The notes beneath the pieces are model-generated. The model worked only from the letters and a program-made list of their open reading frames with translations. It searched no databases and had not been told where the DNA came from. The position numbers were made by a program, and so were the translations under genes. Shown here piece after piece: positions 35,773 to 44,902 of a stretch of 64,000 nt of DNA. Position 1 is the first letter of the stretch, and every line of letters begins with the position of its first letter. The DNA comes from Flavobacterium aquicola (GTDB lineage Bacteria > Bacteroidota > Bacteroidia > Flavobacteriales > Flavobacteriaceae): positions 186,001 to 250,000 of the forward strand of contig NZ_QUNI01000002.1 of the NCBI RefSeq assembly GCF_003385115.1. Reading direction: 5' to 3'.

Positions 35773-37935
35773 TTATTTTTTTGAACCTTTGCCTTTTTTG
35801 GGTGCCGATGTTTTCATCAGGCTGGTTATCTCTTCTTTTGCAAGAGCATAATCATACATTTTTAAAGAAGTCATATAACCGGTGTAATTTTCGCCGACAT
35901 CCGAAGCACCAATAATGATTTTAGCTTTATCAACCGCTGATGACAGCATCATATTCTGTGAATTATCAAGTACGCCATCTACATAAATTTTCTCTACGAC
36001 ACCATCAAAAGTCAATACGATATGATGCCATTTATTTTGTTCAGGCAATTTTTTATACCTCATATCAAAATGACCGTCCAAATGCGGCGCAGCGCCGTAA
36101 TGCCCGCTGTTGTAAGCCAATGCATTGTATGAATTTGCTAAGTTATATTGATTTCTGTCACACCAGGAAGCCAGCATTTCGCCTTCTTTATCTATTTGAG
36201 GATTCTTTACCCAAGTGGCAACCGTGTAAGAACCATTCCAAGCCAGACTTTTAGGAACAGGTTTATCTAAAACTAAAGCACCATTAGTAAATTTAATCGC
36301 TTTTATGCCTTCGTTATCTGCTGCCAGAGTTACGTCTCCCTCTTTTATAAATGTACCTCCTATCGAACCTTTATTTGACATTTTAGTCAGTGAGTTTGTC
36401 TGTTTATCATTGACAATATCAAGATCAACCAGCATTTTATGAGAACTTACAGCAGCTGGCTCTCTATTTGATTTTTTGTTTTCTAACTGCAGCGGTATTT
36501 CAAACAGCGAACTATATACTTTAATATTCCAGACTGCAGCATAAAGTCCTGATTTTTCGGTACCCAGAACTGTTAGTTTTAAATAACGCGCCGAGATGTC
36601 ATTATCATCAATCATTGGACTGCCTGCGGTGTGATTTTTAGATTTGTCTGCGTATACTTTCCAGTCTTTGCCGTCTGCAGAATACTCCAAAGTATACTGA
36701 TAATAGTAACTTGCAAATTCAAATTGGGTCATTACCCTTTTTATACTTTTTACACTGCCTAAATCTATTGTCAAATCTTGCGGAAACTTATTACTGCCCG
36801 CTTTCCACATAGTAGCATTATTGCTGTCAGTCGCAAAATTAGGCTCGTATTTATAATCGTATTCTAATGACTGCAGATGATAATAAGAAGATGCTGTTGC
36901 ACTTGCATTTAAAGCAATATTTTCAGGCATATTCGATTTTACAATATTCCCGATACCTTTAGAAGTAGGCACAACGGCTTTTATGGTATAGTCATTTTCA
37001 AAAATCATTTTATCAATACAGACCTGTCTTGCAAGACCGCCGCGGGTCATTGGATAATCATGTTTATGATAAACAATATAATAATCGTCTCCATCCTGTA
37101 AAACCGAATGATGACCAGGACCATGCGTGGTTTTGTCTTCGGTAGTGCTCAAAATTGGGTTGTTAGCACCTTCGGTAAATGGACCATAAGGCGTATCTGC
37201 ATACGAATATCTGACATTGTAAGTTTCATCATGGCAGGAATCACCGGAATACATTAAGATGTATTTGTTTCCTTTTTTCATCATATATGCTGCTTCAAAA
37301 GGCTTTGGAGTCTGGCTCAGCGGAATGTTTTTTGAATTCATCATCTCCTTCATTGTAGAACCATTGAGTTCACCCACGGCATAGCCGCCATTGTAGTGTA
37401 CCCAAGTTCCCCAATAGCTGTATATTTTGCCGTCAGTATCTCTAAAAAACTGCGCATCCAACGATGGAAAACCTTCTCTTGGATAACCATTAGAAATAAC
37501 TGGTTTGTCGTTTTCGTCTAATTTTTTCCATGGCCCAATTGGAGTATCCGACACATAACCGTATATATTACAACCAATTTCGCAGTTTCCAAAATACAGA
37601 TAATACTTTCCGTCATTGCCTACTACGATATCCGGTGCCCAAAAATTGGTAATTGGTTTTGATGTAAATGGAGGAATTTCCATGATATAATTATACCAGT
37701 TTTGTAAATCTTTGCTGTACCAGACTGTCGGCGCACCTGATGCCAGCATTTCGTTATCGGTAGTAGCATAGATGTAATACGTATCTCCAAATTTTTTAAT
37801 AGTAGGATCTGCAAAATAGCCTGGTAAAATAGGATTTCCAGCGTTAGACAAGTTAACATTTACTTTTTCCTGCCCATAGCTGCTTACTATAAACAATAGC
37901 AGTGCATGGATAAACAATATGTTCTTTTTCATCAT
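35773..37935 (-). CDS. GH43 glycosidase with F5/8-type and LamG modules
   Basis: 720 residues with a signal peptide. The five-bladed propeller covers about 30-330 with base Asp43 (YFADPTI), Asp160 (PSLDAQFF) and acid Glu214 (PFEAAYM). A discoidin/F5-8 domain follows at about 345-470 (QDLTIDLGSVKSIKRVMTQFEF) and a LamG/concanavalin-like domain at about 540-705 (YTVATWVKNP, IYVDGVLDNSQNM). The Lys-rich C-terminus is PKKGKGSKK. GH43 enzymes include alpha-L-arabinofuranosidases, beta-xylosidases and exo-galactanases. In this unit an arabinofuranosidase (or a galactan-acting enzyme for arabinogalactan) is likely. Confidence 0.88.
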   Translation of the reverse strand: MMKKNILFIHALLLFIVSSYGQEKVNVNLSNAGNPILPGYFADPTIKKFGDTYYIYATTDNEMLASGAPTVWYSKDLQNWYNYIMEIPPFTSKPITNFWAPDIVVGNDGKYYLYFGNCEIGCNIYGYVSDTPIGPWKKLDENDKPVISNGYPREGFPSLDAQFFRDTDGKIYSYWGTWVHYNGGYAVGELNGSTMKEMMNSKNIPLSQTPKPFEAAYMMKKGNKYILMYSGDSCHDETYNVRYSYADTPYGPFTEGANNPILSTTEDKTTHGPGHHSVLQDGDDYYIVYHKHDYPMTRGGLARQVCIDKMIFENDYTIKAVVPTSKGIGNIVKSNMPENIALNASATASSYYHLQSLEYDYKYEPNFATDSNNATMWKAGSNKFPQDLTIDLGSVKSIKRVMTQFEFASYYYQYTLEYSADGKDWKVYADKSKNHTAGSPMIDDNDISARYLKLTVLGTEKSGLYAAVWNIKVYSSLFEIPLQLENKKSNREPAAVSSHKMLVDLDIVNDKQTNSLTKMSNKGSIGGTFIKEGDVTLAADNEGIKAIKFTNGALVLDKPVPKSLAWNGSYTVATWVKNPQIDKEGEMLASWCDRNQYNLANSYNALAYNSGHYGAAPHLDGHFDMRYKKLPEQNKWHHIVLTFDGVVEKIYVDGVLDNSQNMMLSSAVDKAKIIIGASDVGENYTGYMTSLKMYDYALAKEEITSLMKTSAPKKGKGSKK

Positions 37936-38017
37936 TTTAAGACATTAATTTTAAAAAACAACAAAGGCAATCTCTAAAATTGCCTTTGCCCCAGTATAAC
38001 CCTCAAACCACTAAGAA

Positions 38018-40714
38018 TTATTTTTGCTGTAATTTTATCTGAATGCTTTTCTTTTGCAAAGGTATTTCGTATGCACCTCTTACTTTGGTGTAAGGCAGCG
38101 TAATATCTTTGTTTATTCTTAAATAAGCGTTTGGTGTAAACTCATTTGCAGCATTTAAGGTAATCTCAACCTCATCTGTTTTTGTGTTATAGGTTACTTT
38201 TTCAAAAGTTCCAGCATCTAATGTTAACCACAATTGTTTTGGGGCAATAAATACTTTCGATTTTGAAGCGGTTGTTATTTTTACTTCGACTACATCTCCT
38301 TTTGTGGTGATATTACCTCCAAAGGCCAACCATCCTAAATCATCTTCTTTTGTAATATAAGTAGCCGTATTAACTGCATAGCCATAAAAACCAGAACCAT
38401 AATCTCCAGAGATATAATCAATTCTTAATTCTGTTGGATAGGAGTGAAATGCGGCTGGACCAAATCCATCTTGAGTAATGTTTGAAATACCTCCTAAAAG
38501 ACCTCCATAACCCACTTTCAATAAATAAAGATCATCCGATTTTTTTCTATATTGTTTTAATACTGGAATGGCATTTAACGAAGATCCGTAATGATGAATC
38601 TGACGCTCTACTCTTGATAATTTTCCGCCGTATAAGAAATCCCAGTATCTGCGCGCATTTCCATTATATGCCCAGTGCGGCATTGTAGGCATATAAGCCA
38701 AAATTGCGTTTAGAGTAACATCTGCCTTTTCCTCATATCCAAAATAATCAGACCACATATATACCTCTTCCTGACCTGTAGAATCCCATGGCATTTCACT
38801 TCCAAAAGGATATTCAAGTGCTCTCCAGTGATTCGCTCTTTCTTTCATATTGGATTCTAATTTGGACGACATATCAGTAAGATTTTCTGTCTTCAAATCC
38901 TCTAAAATATATAAAAATATAGAACCTTCCATTTGACCAAACTGTGCATAGTATGGAGCCTGCTCAGTCATTGCTATAGATGTATAATAGGCTTGTTTTA
39001 AATACCAGTCCCAAGACTTGCTGGTAACTAAACCTGTATTGTATCTTGCTAATCGGTACAATGTCCAGTAGGCTGCAGCTACGTGAGGATAATTATACGA
39101 TCTTCCTGGATCATTTGCGTCTTTATGTTTCCATGCAGCCCAAGTAGAGTAATCAATATCTTTACTGTAAGTTCCCTTTGGCAAAGAATCCGGCTCATAA
39201 TAGAAAACACTTTTTTTAACTCCGTATTTGTTCTTTCCTTCACTGTATTGAATATTTCCCCAAAGCGTTTTATCTACAAACTGCTCTAATTTTTTAATTT
39301 CTTCCTTATCAGGCTGAATAAGCTGTTTCATTATAGCAGCCAGCCAGCCTCCTGCTCCGCCTTCGTCACTTAAACCTGCTACCCATGCACGGCTGTCTTG
39401 TGTAAGCTGTTTTTTGGTTTCATAATCATAACTGATTACAGAAGGGTTTCTTTTAAAAATTGGATCAGGCTGATCAAACCATTGTGCAGTTGTCAGGAAA
39501 TGACCAAAATCTTTAATAACTTCAGGTTCTGACTTGATTACTTTGTAATTAATAGTTTGTTTTATACCATTTTTATAATTGATTGTTAATCTGGCACCTC
39601 CCCATTTTACACCGCTAACTATATATTTCTTTAATCCTTTGACAGTTTTACCGTCTTCTTTTATTTGAAGTGCGCCTTTTGGCTCAATTTCGAATGAGCT
39701 TACTTCGCTTTTATAATTTAAAAATAACTGTGATTTGATATCCTGCGGAAGAACATATCCAGGAATACTTGTCGCTACAGGAAGTTCTTCTTTTACAAGT
39801 ATATTCTGGATGTCCTCAATTCCTTCTGACAATGCCAATTTTATGGCGAAACTTTTGGATTCGTTAGCTTTCAAAATTAATGATGTAGGCTTGTTCCATT
39901 GTTCTACGCCTTTCCATTCATTCTCAGCATAGGCTTTGCTGTATACCATCCATTCATGAAATCCTTCAAAAACGATACTTCTTGGAGTTGGATCATCATT
40001 TAATGGGCGATACGCTTCAAAAGCCATATTTTCTTCGGGCATTACTACTAGCGCCGGTCCTTCTCCACTTAATCTTTTAACCTCAAGATATCCTGCATCC
40101 ATTCCAATGTATGGGTCAAAGAATACATTTTGAGCATGTGTTTCATTAAGGGATTTGCCTTCAAGAATATTATTGAAAATCATTGGAATTCCTAAAGCTC
40201 CAATTTCAATATTAGCAGCTGTTTTGTTGGTGATTACGAATCTTAAAACCAAATCATTGCCACTGGTTTCATAATATCTTTTAATCGTAACCGGAATATC
40301 AGCAGGCAGCGTATTGGCTAAATCTGCTGCAGCTAAAATTTTCTGTGAAGTTTCCAAAGGTGTAACTGTCCCGCGTTTTGCTGCGGTAGAATAACTTTTC
40401 CAGCCAGCGTTTCCTTCTTTAATTTTCAGATTGATATCTCCTAAATGATATAAACCGTCTTTGTCTCTAATTTCCAGTCTGTCGCTTGGTGTAAAATCAA
40501 AGTTCAGATTTTTATTAGATCTAAGACCTGCAACTGTCTGTGATGCTTTGACCAATTTTAACTGAAAAGCGGGAGTGCTGTATTTTTGATATACCTCAGC
40601 AATACCTAAAGTAGGCTCTTTCTTTTCGATTCTGCTCCAGTAATCTTGGGCTTGAGTACATAATGTACCCGCTAAGAATAGTAAAAAGCCAATTCTGTAT
40701 TTTATATTTCCCAT
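38018..40714 (-). CDS. DUF5695-like secreted protein, putative glycoside hydrolase
   Basis: 898 residues with a signal peptide (LAGTLCTQAQ). An N-terminal beta-rich region covers about 30-330 (RLEIRDKDGLYHLGDINLKI), with an Ig-like segment near 330-400. The C-terminal half is helix-rich with repeated WA/YW motifs (YWTLYRLARYNTGL, GGWLAAIMKQLIQP, MPHWAYNGNARRYWDFLYG), suggesting an (alpha/alpha)n toroid as in many glycosidases. The family name is from memory; no catalytic residues are recognised with certainty. Co-transcribed between a GH146/127-type and a GH43 enzyme, so a role in arabinose-containing glycan breakdown is likely. Confidence 0.7.
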   Translation of the reverse strand: MGNIKYRIGFLLFLAGTLCTQAQDYWSRIEKKEPTLGIAEVYQKYSTPAFQLKLVKASQTVAGLRSNKNLNFDFTPSDRLEIRDKDGLYHLGDINLKIKEGNAGWKSYSTAAKRGTVTPLETSQKILAAADLANTLPADIPVTIKRYYETSGNDLVLRFVITNKTAANIEIGALGIPMIFNNILEGKSLNETHAQNVFFDPYIGMDAGYLEVKRLSGEGPALVVMPEENMAFEAYRPLNDDPTPRSIVFEGFHEWMVYSKAYAENEWKGVEQWNKPTSLILKANESKSFAIKLALSEGIEDIQNILVKEELPVATSIPGYVLPQDIKSQLFLNYKSEVSSFEIEPKGALQIKEDGKTVKGLKKYIVSGVKWGGARLTINYKNGIKQTINYKVIKSEPEVIKDFGHFLTTAQWFDQPDPIFKRNPSVISYDYETKKQLTQDSRAWVAGLSDEGGAGGWLAAIMKQLIQPDKEEIKKLEQFVDKTLWGNIQYSEGKNKYGVKKSVFYYEPDSLPKGTYSKDIDYSTWAAWKHKDANDPGRSYNYPHVAAAYWTLYRLARYNTGLVTSKSWDWYLKQAYYTSIAMTEQAPYYAQFGQMEGSIFLYILEDLKTENLTDMSSKLESNMKERANHWRALEYPFGSEMPWDSTGQEEVYMWSDYFGYEEKADVTLNAILAYMPTMPHWAYNGNARRYWDFLYGGKLSRVERQIHHYGSSLNAIPVLKQYRKKSDDLYLLKVGYGGLLGGISNITQDGFGPAAFHSYPTELRIDYISGDYGSGFYGYAVNTATYITKEDDLGWLAFGGNITTKGDVVEVKITTASKSKVFIAPKQLWLTLDAGTFEKVTYNTKTDEVEITLNAANEFTPNAYLRINKDITLPYTKVRGAYEIPLQKKSIQIKLQQK

Positions 40715-40760
40715 GGTTAGTGTTTATCTATTTATTTTTTAGTTTTTTTAATCTTGAAAT

Positions 40761-43700
40761 TTATTTTAGTGTTACATCCAAATAAACCGAATGGCGTCCA
40801 TAGGTGTTATAAAAAGGCTTAAAAATAACTCCGTCAATAACAAATTGTAATTTCTCTGGATCACCATTTATCGATTTACTTATGTCTTTAGCGTCGAATG
40901 TTACTTTTCTCCATTCTTTTAATGGCTCGGATTCCTGAGCTGCAAGCAGAATAGGTCCGTAAAATAAACTAGCAATATTCTGCTGATCCATTACTGGGTC
41001 TAGATGAAACTGAAATGGCATTTTCAGTTCGATTGTATCACCATTTTTCCATTTACGGCTTAAAGAAAGATAGCTTCCCGGAACTGCTTTAACTTTTTCT
41101 TCCTTACCGTTTATTTTTACAAAAAAGCCTTTGATCGCCCAGCTTGGAACACGCACATTAACATCAAATTTTCCTTCGCCGTTAATCGTTAAAAGTGTAT
41201 GATCTTCATTAGGAAAATCAGTTTTTTGTACTATTGTTACATTTCTTTCCGCCCATTTTAATGTAGAAGGCACATAGAGGTTTACATACAAAGCCTGGTT
41301 ATCAATACTCTTGAAATAAATCGAATTCTGAAACTTTGTGTTGCTTTCTAAAGCTGTTCCATTACAGCAGGTAAAACCATTCATTCTTGCATTTCCAAAC
41401 TGTTTTACTGAACCTGGGCGCAATGGAATATGATATGTATTGGCTGGGGTATTCTCTGCAACCGAAGCAAGAATATCATTATAAAGACCGCGTTCGTAGT
41501 AATCCATATATTCGGCACGCTGATCGTAAAGAAACAGATTACTAGTCAATTTCAGCATGTTATAGGTTGCACAAGTTTCATTTTGTCCTCCTGCCGAAAA
41601 ACCGTTTTCATAAATTGTAGCCGGCTGGCTGATAAAACATTCTGCATTTGCAGGGTTGCTTGCTCCGGCTACTCCCCCAATACTGTACATATAATCACTT
41701 GTGGTTTTGTACCAAAAATTATCAGCAATACGGTAATAATCAGGAGTACTGGAATCCTGATACATTTCCAGCGCTCCCATAATCTGCGGTATATGCTGGT
41801 TGGCATGCAGTCCGCGGAAAGTATCTACGTTTTTCGCCAGACCGTGGGAATGCTGTGCATCTCCATAAAATACTTTGATGTTGTCGAACATTTGGGCAAC
41901 TTCCAGATATTGTTTGTCATTCGTTATTCTGTAAAGTCTTGCCATAGCCTCATTCATTCCTCCAAACTCTCCGGCAATGTAGGTGTTCCACATGGTAATA
42001 AGTGTCTCGGTTGGCAGCTTAGCCATACGCGAATGCACCCAAGTACCCATACCTTTGGCAACTTGAAGAGCTTTTTCATTACCACTCACTTCATATATAT
42101 CCATCAATCCAGCAAGTATCTTATGTAGAGTATAATATGGAGCCCAAATTTGTGTTTTCTGTCCACCGTATTTTGCTCCTTTTTCCAGCATTATGAATTG
42201 ATCCGGAGGATAGGCACTAATGAAACCTTTACCCCAATTCCAATAATCGGTACGCATGCCTTCACTGCTCAAATCCGAATCATACTCTGTTTTCCCCGGA
42301 CCTTTAGGAACGGCTGTAGGATCTGACACAGAAGGACCTCCTGCTGTTTGTGGCTGTCCTGACATTTGTGCCAATTGATAAAGTGTATTAACCATATAAT
42401 CCATCTTATCAGCAAAATTCTTGTGTAATTCTTTGTCATATCCAGTGCCGGCATACGCCTGAGCAATTGCTGTTAAGTAATGTCCCGTCGCGTGTCCGCG
42501 TAATTTAGTGTCCTGAGTGTCCCATACTCCCAAAGCATCTGCTCCTTCGGGCTGTACTTGACCAAAAGCATTGCGAAACATATACAGGAAAGAATCTGGA
42601 TTTGTCTTAGCAAGGGTTTTTATGAACTTATCGCGGTTTTCTATAAATTTTGTATTGTGTCCGTGAAGATCCGAATCTAATGACACTTCGTCCAGATTGA
42701 AAGCTTTTAACTTAAGATCAGGTGTCGCAGTTTCTTTAGCCGTTTTTACAGTAACAACTGCTTTTGGCTTTAAGTCAGTGCCTGCCACAAATCCTTCTAC
42801 CGTGTACTGCCCAGCCTTTAGCACTGATGTATTATCTTTTGGCGCAGGCCAGATAACACGTACTTCCTGACCCTCAATTCCATTTTTGTAAACACCTTTT
42901 AAATAGCGCGGTAATCGCGGAAGACTTCCTACCACTGTCTCTATTTTAACATCAGAAACACTTGTTAGATATTGATTGTACAACTGAGGTGTAGTCTTTG
43001 AAAACTTTGGCAGATCGCCTGCTGCAGTTTCAGTTTCTTCTTCCTCTACCCCTTCTTCTTTTAATGCATTATGATAGATTTTTCCAATTTCTTTCTCAGT
43101 TAATGGAACTCGGTACAATCGTAAATCATGCAGTTTTGCATTTAGATAAGAATCCTCAGATAAAAATGATTTTCCTATATACAGCATGTTATTAGTACCT
43201 GCAGTAGTATCAAACAGCTGCTCCAATTTGAGTTTTACGTTCTTCGCAGCATTTACAAGAACACCGTTTACATAAGTATTTAATGACTGCGAAGGAATAT
43301 CAATAACAATTGCTACATGATTCCACTTATTAACTTCCAAAGCTGGTGAATCTGTTTTATATTTTATACCCGAACCTGAAATAACTTCAGTATGAAAGCC
43401 AGCATCTTCTTTGGTTCCCGCCGGTGCAGCAAAAAAATGTGATTTAGCATTTTTTCCAAAATCGAAAAAATACTGATTGCGCTGTGCAGAGCGCAGATAA
43501 ATCCATCCTGATATAGTAAGTGATTCTTCGCCGGCAAAAGCTTCTCCGGGAATTGCAACAAAAGCTTTGTTTTCTGCAGATACGGAAAGCACTTTACCAA
43601 ATAATTCATCATTAATGAAATTCAATTTAGACTCCGAAATTTTGCCGTGTAGGTTATTTCGTGACCAGTCCTTTGTATCACCGTCTAAAACATAACGGGC

Positions 43701-43814
43701 AATCAGTCCTGTTTCTCCAATACCGTCCAAAATCTGATCGCCTTGTGCCAGAACAGATGTATTCATGGAACCAAAACCTATCATTGCACAAATAAAAATC
43801 TTATATAATTTCAT
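40761..43814 (-). CDS. LamG-domain beta-L-arabinofuranosidase (GH146/GH127, DUF1680)
   Basis: 1017 residues with a signal peptide. LamG domain at about 30-235 (ESLTISGWIYLRS, LHDLRLYRVPLTEKEIG), an acidic linker (KEEGVEEEETETAAG), a bacterial Ig-like domain at about 255-360, then the DUF1680 barrel from about 365. Barrel signatures: KLRGHATGHYLTAIAQAYA; NETCATYNMLKLTSNLF with the zinc-ligand Glu/Cys; GFTCCNGTALESNTKF with the Cys pair. RGHxTGHYLxA and CCNGT are closer to GH146 than to HypBA1-type GH127. First gene of its unit, 209 bp downstream of the -7 element of operator B. Confidence 0.88.
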   Translation of the reverse strand: MKLYKIFICAMIGFGSMNTSVLAQGDQILDGIGETGLIARYVLDGDTKDWSRNNLHGKISESKLNFINDELFGKVLSVSAENKAFVAIPGEAFAGEESLTISGWIYLRSAQRNQYFFDFGKNAKSHFFAAPAGTKEDAGFHTEVISGSGIKYKTDSPALEVNKWNHVAIVIDIPSQSLNTYVNGVLVNAAKNVKLKLEQLFDTTAGTNNMLYIGKSFLSEDSYLNAKLHDLRLYRVPLTEKEIGKIYHNALKEEGVEEEETETAAGDLPKFSKTTPQLYNQYLTSVSDVKIETVVGSLPRLPRYLKGVYKNGIEGQEVRVIWPAPKDNTSVLKAGQYTVEGFVAGTDLKPKAVVTVKTAKETATPDLKLKAFNLDEVSLDSDLHGHNTKFIENRDKFIKTLAKTNPDSFLYMFRNAFGQVQPEGADALGVWDTQDTKLRGHATGHYLTAIAQAYAGTGYDKELHKNFADKMDYMVNTLYQLAQMSGQPQTAGGPSVSDPTAVPKGPGKTEYDSDLSSEGMRTDYWNWGKGFISAYPPDQFIMLEKGAKYGGQKTQIWAPYYTLHKILAGLMDIYEVSGNEKALQVAKGMGTWVHSRMAKLPTETLITMWNTYIAGEFGGMNEAMARLYRITNDKQYLEVAQMFDNIKVFYGDAQHSHGLAKNVDTFRGLHANQHIPQIMGALEMYQDSSTPDYYRIADNFWYKTTSDYMYSIGGVAGASNPANAECFISQPATIYENGFSAGGQNETCATYNMLKLTSNLFLYDQRAEYMDYYERGLYNDILASVAENTPANTYHIPLRPGSVKQFGNARMNGFTCCNGTALESNTKFQNSIYFKSIDNQALYVNLYVPSTLKWAERNVTIVQKTDFPNEDHTLLTINGEGKFDVNVRVPSWAIKGFFVKINGKEEKVKAVPGSYLSLSRKWKNGDTIELKMPFQFHLDPVMDQQNIASLFYGPILLAAQESEPLKEWRKVTFDAKDISKSINGDPEKLQFVIDGVIFKPFYNTYGRHSVYLDVTLK

Positions 43815-44022
43815 AATTAGCTTTTTTCAATATTTATTTAACCTTAAAGTCTTTATTTTTTTTATCTGAAAGAATTTTTAATCAAAGACAAACCCTATTG
43901 TTCTATCGTTCTAAACATCTTTGATAAGATCTGCTTGAATACATATTTATCAATAATTCGATTGTGACAATGAATATCCGCTGCGAAATATTTCTGCTTA
44001 CTGCTATGTATTTTGATATTTG
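43815..44022 (-). other. Leader of the GH146/GH97 unit
   Basis: About 200 nt separate the predicted transcription start near 44015 from the ATG at 43814. It is AT-rich with two very short ATG-initiated frames (13 and 7 codons) that are not convincing. No strong hairpin is seen. Confidence 0.5.
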
Positions 44023-44088
44023 TAAAATTAAATGCAATTATGATAATCTGCACAACTATATTTTATCCTAACCATATACTATATTATC
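44023..44088 (-). promoter_or_regulatory. Operator/promoter B (GH146/GH97 unit)
   Basis: On the minus strand GATAA (44088-44084), 16 bp (TATAGTATATGGTTAG) and GATAA (44067-44063) are followed after 32 bp by TAATTTTA (44030-44023). Positions flanking the operator are also nearly identical to operator C over about 50 bp, including a shared TTG about 8-10 bp inside the spacer. The ten bases tgtaaaatta around the -7 element are identical to those at operator A. Confidence 0.82.
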
Positions 44089-44240
44089 TTATCTAAAATA
44101 TTTTTTGGCACTTATCTGATTAGATATTGCATAAAAAAGATATCTAAAGTCGGGAATTTATTTTGATAATGAAAATTTATGTCCAAAGTTATCCTTCGTT
44201 TAGTATGCCAAATAAAGATATAATAGAAGCCAGTCCTAAA

Positions 44241-44279
44241 ACCTCAACCCCAAACCCCTCTCCAAAGGAGACGGGAGCT
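44241..44279. repeat. Intergenic C-rich hairpin element, copy 1
   Basis: Begins acctcaaccccaaacccc and continues tctccaaaggagacggga; ctctcc can pair with the following ggag(a). A second, diverged copy lies at 44768-44800. Such CCCCAACCCCTCTCC-AAAGGAGAGG units are scattered in intergenic DNA of Bacteroidota and other phyla. The two copies bracket the 21-bp tandem array. Confidence 0.65.
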
Positions 44280-44445
44280 ATTGATGTATATTATTTTAGA
44301 TATAATAGAACAGAAAATATTAAAACATTAGTATAAATAGACAAAGCTGCTTTACCAGCAGCTTAACACCTTAACTCTCTGCTTTTTTACACTGGCTGTA
44401 TAAAAAAATAACGATGACCAGCAGGTAATTTAAAGATGGATTATA
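44280..44445. other. Non-coding stretch before the tandem array
   Basis: AT-rich DNA with one hairpin, AAGCTGC-N7-GCAGCTT (about 44345-44365), lacking a T-run. No ORF of credible length. Confidence 0.5.
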
Positions 44446-44716
44446 CTTTTTAATAATTAAAGTATGCTTTTTAATTAATAAATTGTTCTTTTTACTTTAT
44501 AAAGTATGCTTTTTAATTAATAAATTGTCCTTTTTGATTAATTAATTGATATTTTTAATTAATAAATTGTCCTTTTTGATTAATTAATTGCTCTTTTTAA
44601 TTAATAAATTGTGCTTTTCGATTAATTAATTGCCCTTTTTAATTAATAAATTGTGCTTTTTAATTAATTGATTGTTGTTTTTAACTATTTAAGTGCTTTT
44701 TACAGCTATTCAGTTG
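44446..44716. repeat. 21-bp tandem repeat array, 13 units
   Basis: Units start at 44446, 44467, 44488, 44509 and then every 21 bp to 44656, with diverged end units at 44677 (19 bp) and 44696. The main unit is CTTTTTAATTAATAAATTG plus two variable bases. An alternating variant is CTTTTTGATTAATTAATTG, so the middle of the array has a 42-bp higher-order period. Units at both ends are the most degenerate. No reading frame stays open through it on either strand. It lies between the terminator of the SusC2 unit and promoter B. Confidence 0.92.
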
Positions 44717-44767
44717 TTATATATGCCTTGAAGGCTAATAAAAATTTAATGGATTACTCCCTTAGTT

Positions 44768-44800
44768 AACCTCACCCCAACCCTCTCTAAAGGAAAGGGA
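44768..44800. repeat. Intergenic C-rich hairpin element, copy 2
   Basis: Starts acctcaccccaaccctctc and ends taaaggaaaggga, the same orientation as copy 1 at 44241-44279 but shorter and with a weaker stem (CCCTCTC / GGAAAGGG). Confidence 0.6.
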
Positions 44801-44844
44801 GTTAGTAACTACAAATTTTCTAAACTAAATATTTCAATCATCCT

Positions 44845-44888
44845 AAAAAAAAAGGGTAACCAGCAGTTAAACTGGTTACCCTTTTTTT
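44845..44888. terminator. Bidirectional terminator of the SusC2 unit
   Basis: AAAGGGTAACCAG (44851-44863) pairs perfectly with CTGGTTACCCTTT (44872-44884) with an 8-nt loop, flanked by an A-run on the left and a T-run on the right. It ends the leftward unit finishing at 44903. Confidence 0.93.
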
Positions 44889-44902
44889 AAAGAAATAAAA
44901 AA

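Noticed and set aside
41430..42128. 232-codon frame on the plus strand opposite the GH146/127 gene
   Set aside because: Antisense to a well-supported enzyme; no recognisable domain; codon pattern mirrors the coding strand.
44446..44716. Possible CRISPR array
   Set aside because: Units are contiguous 21-mers with no unique spacers and no cas genes nearby; it is a simple tandem repeat.
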